A stretch of 64,000 bases of DNA from Lewinellaceae bacterium (GTDB taxonomy: Bacteria; Bacteroidota; Bacteroidia; Chitinophagales; Saprospiraceae), in NCBI GenBank assembly GCA_020636315.1, contig JACJYA010000011.1:1-64000 (forward strand). Direction: 5' to 3'. The stretch's first letter is position 1, and each line of letters begins with the position of its first letter. The translations under genes and the position numbers were made by a program. A model generated the notes under the pieces. The model was not told the DNA's origin and ran no database searches. It saw only the letters and a list, made by a program, of their open reading frames with translations. Shown here in pieces: positions 59,490-64,000 of this stretch.

Positions 59490-62336
59490 TCAACCAAAAA
59501 CCTCCTCCTCTGTCAGTTCTCTCACCGGGCCGATGCTTTCCAGGAATTCCCAATCGATATACTTCCGGCTGCCCAGGACAAGGTATTTGAACGCTCTGCC
59601 TTTGACATATTGCTGCTGGAAGTCGGCCAGATGTTGAACAGTGCTGTTCTGCAGGTGGCGATAGAGGTCTTCCCTAAGGTCGTGCCCGAACCCCAGGCGT
59701 TGGGCCGCCCTGGCCTCCCAATAGGCCCGGGATGGAGTAATGCGCTCACTTTCCAGGCGAAGGAGCAGGGCCTGCCGGGCCTGTTCGGCCTTACTGTCCA
59801 CCAGAGGCATTGATTCAATGATGGAAGACAGGGCGGGGATAGCATCCTGTAACTTATCGGGCTGGGTGCCTACGTAGGCTTCCAGATAGTGAGCCTTGCT
59901 TTTCTGGTTGGGAGAGCCGTAATAGGCATAAGTGGAATAGGCCAGGGCCTTGGCTTCCCGTATTTCCTGAAAAACGATGGACGACATGCCGTAGCCAAAG
60001 TATTCATTGTAGAATTCCCGCATCAGGTGTTCTTCCAGGTTGAATTGAGGAGTGCCGCGGGAGATCATCATCACATCGGCCTGTACGATGGGGAAATCCA
60101 GGAAAAGGACCTCGTTCTGTTCGGTGGGCAGTTGGGGGAAATCGCGGGGTGCAGGCACGGGAGATAGCCGCTCCGGCGCCCGGTGGTGGCGCCGGATGGC
60201 CGCTTCTACCTCCTTCACGGGGCGGGGGCCATAATAGTGAAGGCGGTGCTCAAAGCTGTTGAGGCGGCGTATCTGAGAAACCAGTTGTTCGGGTTCCAGG
60301 CGGAGAAGCTCTTCTTTTGACAGGCGGAAGTTGAGCGGGGAGTCCTGGCCGTAGCGGGCATAGTTCCCCATGGCATTGCGCAACACATAGCGGCGGTTTT
60401 TTCGGACGTTGGCTCGTTTGGAAAGGATGTCGCCGATGATATTCCGAAGCGCCTGGCCATCTTCCTGTACTTCGGAAAGCAGGTGTTCCAGCAATTGCAG
60501 GCCTTCCCCGAGGGATTCATCCAGCCCGCTGATGGTGAGATAGGAAAATTCGGGGCTGCTGCTAATATCAAAAGAGAGGCCCAGGCGGAAAAATTCCTGC
60601 TGCAGGGCTGCCGCCGGATAGCGGCTGGTGCCGAGATAGGGAAGGTAAGCAAGGGCCACCGGCAGGAGCCGGCTGTGGATTTTGCCTATTTCGAAGATGT
60701 AATCGAGCCGAAACCACTCATTATCTTTATTGTGGACATGGTCCAGCCACAACCCAGATTGCAGTTCTTTCCTCGATATGAGTTCTTCGAACGGAGCAAA
60801 CCGGGGTTCAAGGCGGGCCGGAGGATGGGCCAGGAAGCTTTTGCCATATTCGGAAACAGCATCCCGCCGAAGGGCCACCGGGGTGATGGGCGGCTTTTCT
60901 ACTTTGATGACATTGGGGTCATCCCCCTGTTTTTTGTAAACCACCACATAGTTGTCGGTGAAGTGTTGATTGGCGAAATCGGTGATGTCCTTTTTTTTCA
61001 GGCTTTCCCAAAAGTCAAACCGCCCTGCCATTCGCGCCCAGTCGATCCCCAGGATAAAGGCCTGGGCCATCATATCCACCCTTGAGCGGTTGGATTCGCT
61101 GCCTTTGATGTCCGTCAGGCGGAGGTTTCTGATCACCGCTTCTAAAAGCCAGTCTTCAAAATCTCCCTGTTTTAGTTTATCCACTTCCTCCATCAGCAGT
61201 GCCTCCACCTCTTCAAGGCTCTGCCCTTCCCGCGGCTTGCCGTACAGGCCGAATGCCGAGTAGTCTTCGTAGGCCCACACCCAGGCGTGTGAGCTGAGCA
61301 GGCGTTGCTTCTGGTTGAGGTTGAGGTCGAGCAGCCCCGCCTGATAGTTGTAGAACAGCTCCCTGATGATCGTCAGCATCAGGGGGTCGTTGGTGCGGGC
61401 GCCGCCGAAGCGCCAGCCGATATCGACATAGGCAGCCTGTTGCCCGAAAACCTCCCGGCGAACAGGGCCTTCTGCCGAAGGCTGCCCTGCGTATTCGAAG
61501 GGAGGCGCCGGCGAAGGGCGGTACGTGCCGAAGTACTGCTCCGCCAGCCGGACGGCCGTTTCGGGGTCAAAATCACCCGACAATATTACCGCCATATTGT
61601 TGGGGACATAATAGGTTCGGAAAAACTCCTGTATCCTCGCCTGGGAAGGGTTCTTCAGGTGCTCCGCCGACCCGATGGTGGTTTGTGTGCCGTAAGGGTG
61701 GTTGGGAAACAAGGCCTTCCGGATAGCGTTGTTGGCCTTGCGCATGTCCTGGTCCTGGCCGATATTGAATTCTTCATAAACGGTTTCCAGTTCAGTGTGG
61801 AAAAGCCGCAGGGCCATCATCCGGAAGCGTTCGCTTTCCAGCTGAATCCACCGTTCCAGTTCATTGGAAGGAATATCATTGACATATACGGTCTGCTCTA
61901 CCCAGGTGTAAGCATTGGTGTCCCGGGCGCCGATGGCGTTGGCAAGCCGGTCATATTCATTGGGGGCCACCAGCTTTGCCGCTTCAAAAGACAAGCGGTC
62001 GATCTCCCGGTAAATGCGCGCACGTTCTTCCTGTTCCTCGGCCTGGCGATGGCGTTCAAACAGTTCCGAGATCTCTTCCAGGTATTTTGCTTCCCGTTCC
62101 CAGTCCAGAGCCCCGATGCGGCTGGTGCCTTTGAAGAGCATGTGCTCCATGTAATGCGCCAGGCCTGTGGTTTCGGGAGGGTCGTGCTTGGAGCCCGCCC
62201 GCACCGCAATATTGGTATAAACCCTCGGTTCGTTGGGGTTGACGCTCATATAGACCTTCATGCCGTTGCGGAGCGTGAATATCTGTACCTCAAGCGGGTC
62301 GCCGGGAATGCTTTCAAAACCGTTTGCTGTTTTCAT
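59490..62336 (-). CDS. M16-family metallopeptidase, full-length duplicated type
   Basis: A 948-residue pitrilysin/insulinase-like protein with two M16 halves. The zinc motif HYMEH lies at residues 61-65, with the third ligand Glu in ETVYEEFNIGQD; the second half (from ~residue 480) lacks it, as usual. There is no clear signal peptide; the start MKTANGFESIPGDPLEVQIF is taken as given. Members degrade small peptides; the cellular role is unclear. Downstream of the sugar transferase gene on the same strand, 145 bp apart. Confidence 0.9.
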   Translation of the reverse strand: MKTANGFESIPGDPLEVQIFTLRNGMKVYMSVNPNEPRVYTNIAVRAGSKHDPPETTGLAHYMEHMLFKGTSRIGALDWEREAKYLEEISELFERHRQAEEQEERARIYREIDRLSFEAAKLVAPNEYDRLANAIGARDTNAYTWVEQTVYVNDIPSNELERWIQLESERFRMMALRLFHTELETVYEEFNIGQDQDMRKANNAIRKALFPNHPYGTQTTIGSAEHLKNPSQARIQEFFRTYYVPNNMAVILSGDFDPETAVRLAEQYFGTYRPSPAPPFEYAGQPSAEGPVRREVFGQQAAYVDIGWRFGGARTNDPLMLTIIRELFYNYQAGLLDLNLNQKQRLLSSHAWVWAYEDYSAFGLYGKPREGQSLEEVEALLMEEVDKLKQGDFEDWLLEAVIRNLRLTDIKGSESNRSRVDMMAQAFILGIDWARMAGRFDFWESLKKKDITDFANQHFTDNYVVVYKKQGDDPNVIKVEKPPITPVALRRDAVSEYGKSFLAHPPARLEPRFAPFEELISRKELQSGLWLDHVHNKDNEWFRLDYIFEIGKIHSRLLPVALAYLPYLGTSRYPAAALQQEFFRLGLSFDISSSPEFSYLTISGLDESLGEGLQLLEHLLSEVQEDGQALRNIIGDILSKRANVRKNRRYVLRNAMGNYARYGQDSPLNFRLSKEELLRLEPEQLVSQIRRLNSFEHRLHYYGPRPVKEVEAAIRRHHRAPERLSPVPAPRDFPQLPTEQNEVLFLDFPIVQADVMMISRGTPQFNLEEHLMREFYNEYFGYGMSSIVFQEIREAKALAYSTYAYYGSPNQKSKAHYLEAYVGTQPDKLQDAIPALSSIIESMPLVDSKAEQARQALLLRLESERITPSRAYWEARAAQRLGFGHDLREDLYRHLQNSTVQHLADFQQQYVKGRAFKYLVLGSRKYIDWEFLESIGPVRELTEEEVFG

Positions 62337-62359
62337 ATCTTGGCCGCTGGTTTGGATAC

Positions 62360-62480
62360 ATTAAGGTGTAAAGGTGTAAAAGTGTAAAGGTGTAAAAGTG
62401 TAAACGTGTAAGGGGGTAAATGGGTTGGGGGGACTGGCGCATCAGGGCCCGCCCCGCCCCTTTACACCTTTACACCTCCC
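62360..62480. repeat. GTGTAAA repeats with inverted arms
   Basis: AGGTGTAAAGGTGTAAA (62364-62380) and TTTACACCTTTACACCT (62461-62477) are perfect 17-bp complements; five more GTGTAAA copies fill 62380-62418. The second arm ends just before the sugar transferase stop codon (62482). It may be the terminator of that gene. Confidence 0.75.
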
Positions 62481-62481
62481 T

Positions 62482-63912
62482 TCACTTCCCCTTTCCCTGC
62501 AGCAACACCAGCACTGTGTAGAACAGGATCTTAAAATCCAGCGCCAGGGACATGTTTTCGATGTAGAGTATGTCGAATTTGAGGCGTTGCAGCATCTGTT
62601 CGATATTGGAGGCATAGCCATACTTGACCTGCCCCCAGGAGGTGATGCCGGGACGGACTTTCAGCAGGTGTTTGTAATGCGGGGCCAGTTTCATGATCTG
62701 TTCGATATAGTATTTGCGTTCCGGGCGGGGCCCGACCAGAGACATATCTCCCTTAAGGACATTCCAGAACTGGGGTAGCTCGTCCAGCCGCCACTTGCGC
62801 ATTACGCTTCCCCACGGAGTGCACCGGCCGTCGTTGTCGTGAGACAACTGCGGGCCGTTCTTTTCCGCGTCCGGGTACATCGAGCGAAATTTATATATGG
62901 TGAACGGAGTCCCATTCAGGCCGATGCGCTGCTGGCGGAAAAGGATCGGCCCGGAGGAAGACAGGCGAACGCGGACGGCGATATAAAGATACAAAGGAGA
63001 AAGCACCAAAAGCATAATGGAGGCGATGGCCACATCGATCAGGCGCTTGAGGAGGCGTTGCCATTTGGGCATTAGGCCCTGCTCGATCTCGATGAGCACT
63101 GCGCCGAACACATGGTTCATTTTCACACTGCCGAGCATGATGTCGTACATGTCCGGTATGATCTTGACGAGCACCTCATCGAAATCGAAAAGGACGTTCA
63201 GTATCTCGCGGAGGCGGTTGTGCTCGGAAGTTTCAATGGCGATGATGGCCTCTTCAATATTGTGATCCCGGATCACCTGTTCAAGTTCCTCCAGTTGGCC
63301 CAAAGCCGGAAGGTATGCGGCCAGTTCGCTTTTTTCCTGCCCGTTGATATCTACAAATCCGATGAACTTATAGCCCAGCCCTTTTTCTCTTCCGGATATT
63401 TCCTGGTACAGCTCCAGGGCATTCTGATTGCTGCCGATGAGGAGCGTGTTGTAGGTGATCAGCCCGGCCTTCAGCCGTCGGCTTGCCCGGGTGAGCAGTA
63501 TCATGCGCACGGTGGCCGTCAGGGTGAAGTGGAGCAGAAAAAGAGTTACAAACGAATTGTAATAGGTCGTATAGTTGGTGACGACATCATCCAGGATGAG
63601 CGTGAAAAAAAGAAAAAGCACCCCGAAGAAACTGAGAAAAAACGTTCGGGTAATAGTGGCCAGGCGGGAGAGGCGGTAGATATCGTTGTACTGGTCAAAA
63701 ATGGAATAGAACAAAAGCCAGCCGATGGGAATGACGACCACCCCATACCAGAAGTTGGCGTCGCTGAGTATGCTCCAGTTGAGGAATTCCGGCCCTTCCA
63801 GGTTTTTCCGATATACAAAAAAACAGGCCCAGGACAACATCGCAGTAATGAAATCCGCCACCCTGTATATGAGGGTATGCCTGCGGCGAAGGCGGGTCAT
63901 GTTCTGTAGCAT
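62482..63912 (-). CDS. Polyprenyl glycosylphosphotransferase (WcaJ/UndPP-sugar type)
   Basis: A 476-residue membrane protein when started at 63912 (MLQNMTRLRRRHTLIYRVAD), which avoids an unlikely polar N-terminal extension. Four N-terminal membrane segments, a middle nucleotide-binding-like domain (LLIGSNQNALELYQEISGRE), a fifth segment, then the catalytic domain: RLIDVAIASIMLLVLSPLYL, QQRIGLNGTPFTIYKFRSM and LDELPQFWNVLKGDMSLVGP-RPER. It transfers a sugar phosphate to undecaprenyl phosphate to start exopolysaccharide or O-antigen synthesis. Other glycan genes probably lie beyond the window edge. Confidence 0.92.
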   Translation of the reverse strand: MLQNMTRLRRRHTLIYRVADFITAMLSWACFFVYRKNLEGPEFLNWSILSDANFWYGVVVIPIGWLLFYSIFDQYNDIYRLSRLATITRTFFLSFFGVLFLFFTLILDDVVTNYTTYYNSFVTLFLLHFTLTATVRMILLTRASRRLKAGLITYNTLLIGSNQNALELYQEISGREKGLGYKFIGFVDINGQEKSELAAYLPALGQLEELEQVIRDHNIEEAIIAIETSEHNRLREILNVLFDFDEVLVKIIPDMYDIMLGSVKMNHVFGAVLIEIEQGLMPKWQRLLKRLIDVAIASIMLLVLSPLYLYIAVRVRLSSSGPILFRQQRIGLNGTPFTIYKFRSMYPDAEKNGPQLSHDNDGRCTPWGSVMRKWRLDELPQFWNVLKGDMSLVGPRPERKYYIEQIMKLAPHYKHLLKVRPGITSWGQVKYGYASNIEQMLQRLKFDILYIENMSLALDFKILFYTVLVLLQGKGK

Positions 63913-64000
63913 GGTAGTTGTGTAGTTAGTTGCCGGGGTTTGGGAGCAGTTGCCAGTTTTCGGTTGTTGGTTCCTGTCAACTGGCCGCTGGCTATCCAAC

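Overview
The window reads as chromosomal DNA of a Bacteroidota bacterium, most likely a member of the Saprospiria (Lewinella/Phaeodactylibacter/Haliscomenobacter-like). The grounds are SprB-type repeats joined to an OmpA domain, a C-terminal type IX secretion sorting domain, an OstA-like protein of the Bacteroidota type, ribosomal proteins with long charged tails, BatE- and DUF4293-type proteins, and promoters of the Bacteroidota form (TTG, 19 bp, TAnnTTTG). Genus is inference; no rRNA gene is present.

Layout. 0-11.5 kb: a giant propeller/SprB/OmpA protein, a Gmad2 lipoprotein, a cytochrome c lipoprotein, a beta-barrel candidate with a class C beta-lactamase-like hydrolase, a NYN-nuclease/cold-shock fusion and an M14 carboxypeptidase lipoprotein. 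11.6-17.9 kb: an accessory island with a solitary cas1 whose active site has lost two metal ligands, CRISPR-like 36-bp repeats, complex interspersed repeats, and a ~1.42-kb direct duplication carrying a BrnT/BrnA-like toxin-antitoxin pair and an IS110 remnant (the second antitoxin is frameshifted). 17.9-36.1 kb: ordinary core and accessory genes (metallophosphatase, DUF4870, an uncharacterised overlapping gene pair, a DASS transporter, GNAT, a T9SS-exported subtilase, FkbM methyltransferase, a MACPF lipoprotein with a decayed partial copy, a tricorn-type protease), with two MITE-like elements at 19.6-20.0 kb. 36.1-39.6 kb: an AT-richer gene desert holding broken genes, including a KilA-N pseudogene. 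39.6-64 kb: housekeeping DNA: rplU-rpmA (L27 fused to a helix-hairpin-helix domain), BatE-like, OstA-like, FAD oxidoreductase/SGNH hydrolase, an ExbB-ExbD-ExbD cluster, tRNA-Ser, tatD, RNase H1, ruvX-def, an ABC exporter, a UPF1-like helicase, rpsF-rpsR-rplI, an M16 peptidase and a sugar transferase.

Working units: the ExbB/161-aa/ExbD/ExbD cluster should use the proton gradient to energise outer-membrane transport; rpsF-rpsR-rplI and rplU-rpmA are ribosomal operons with recognisable promoters and terminators; ruvX-def is a short housekeeping pair. Intergenic spaces are unusually rich in perfect palindromes, short word-like repeats and inverted G/T-rich repeats, many placed between convergent genes. 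The best leads for undescribed biology are the cas1/CRISPR-like island, the MITE family, the L27-HhH fusion, and the overlapping gene pair at 20.2-23.5 kb.
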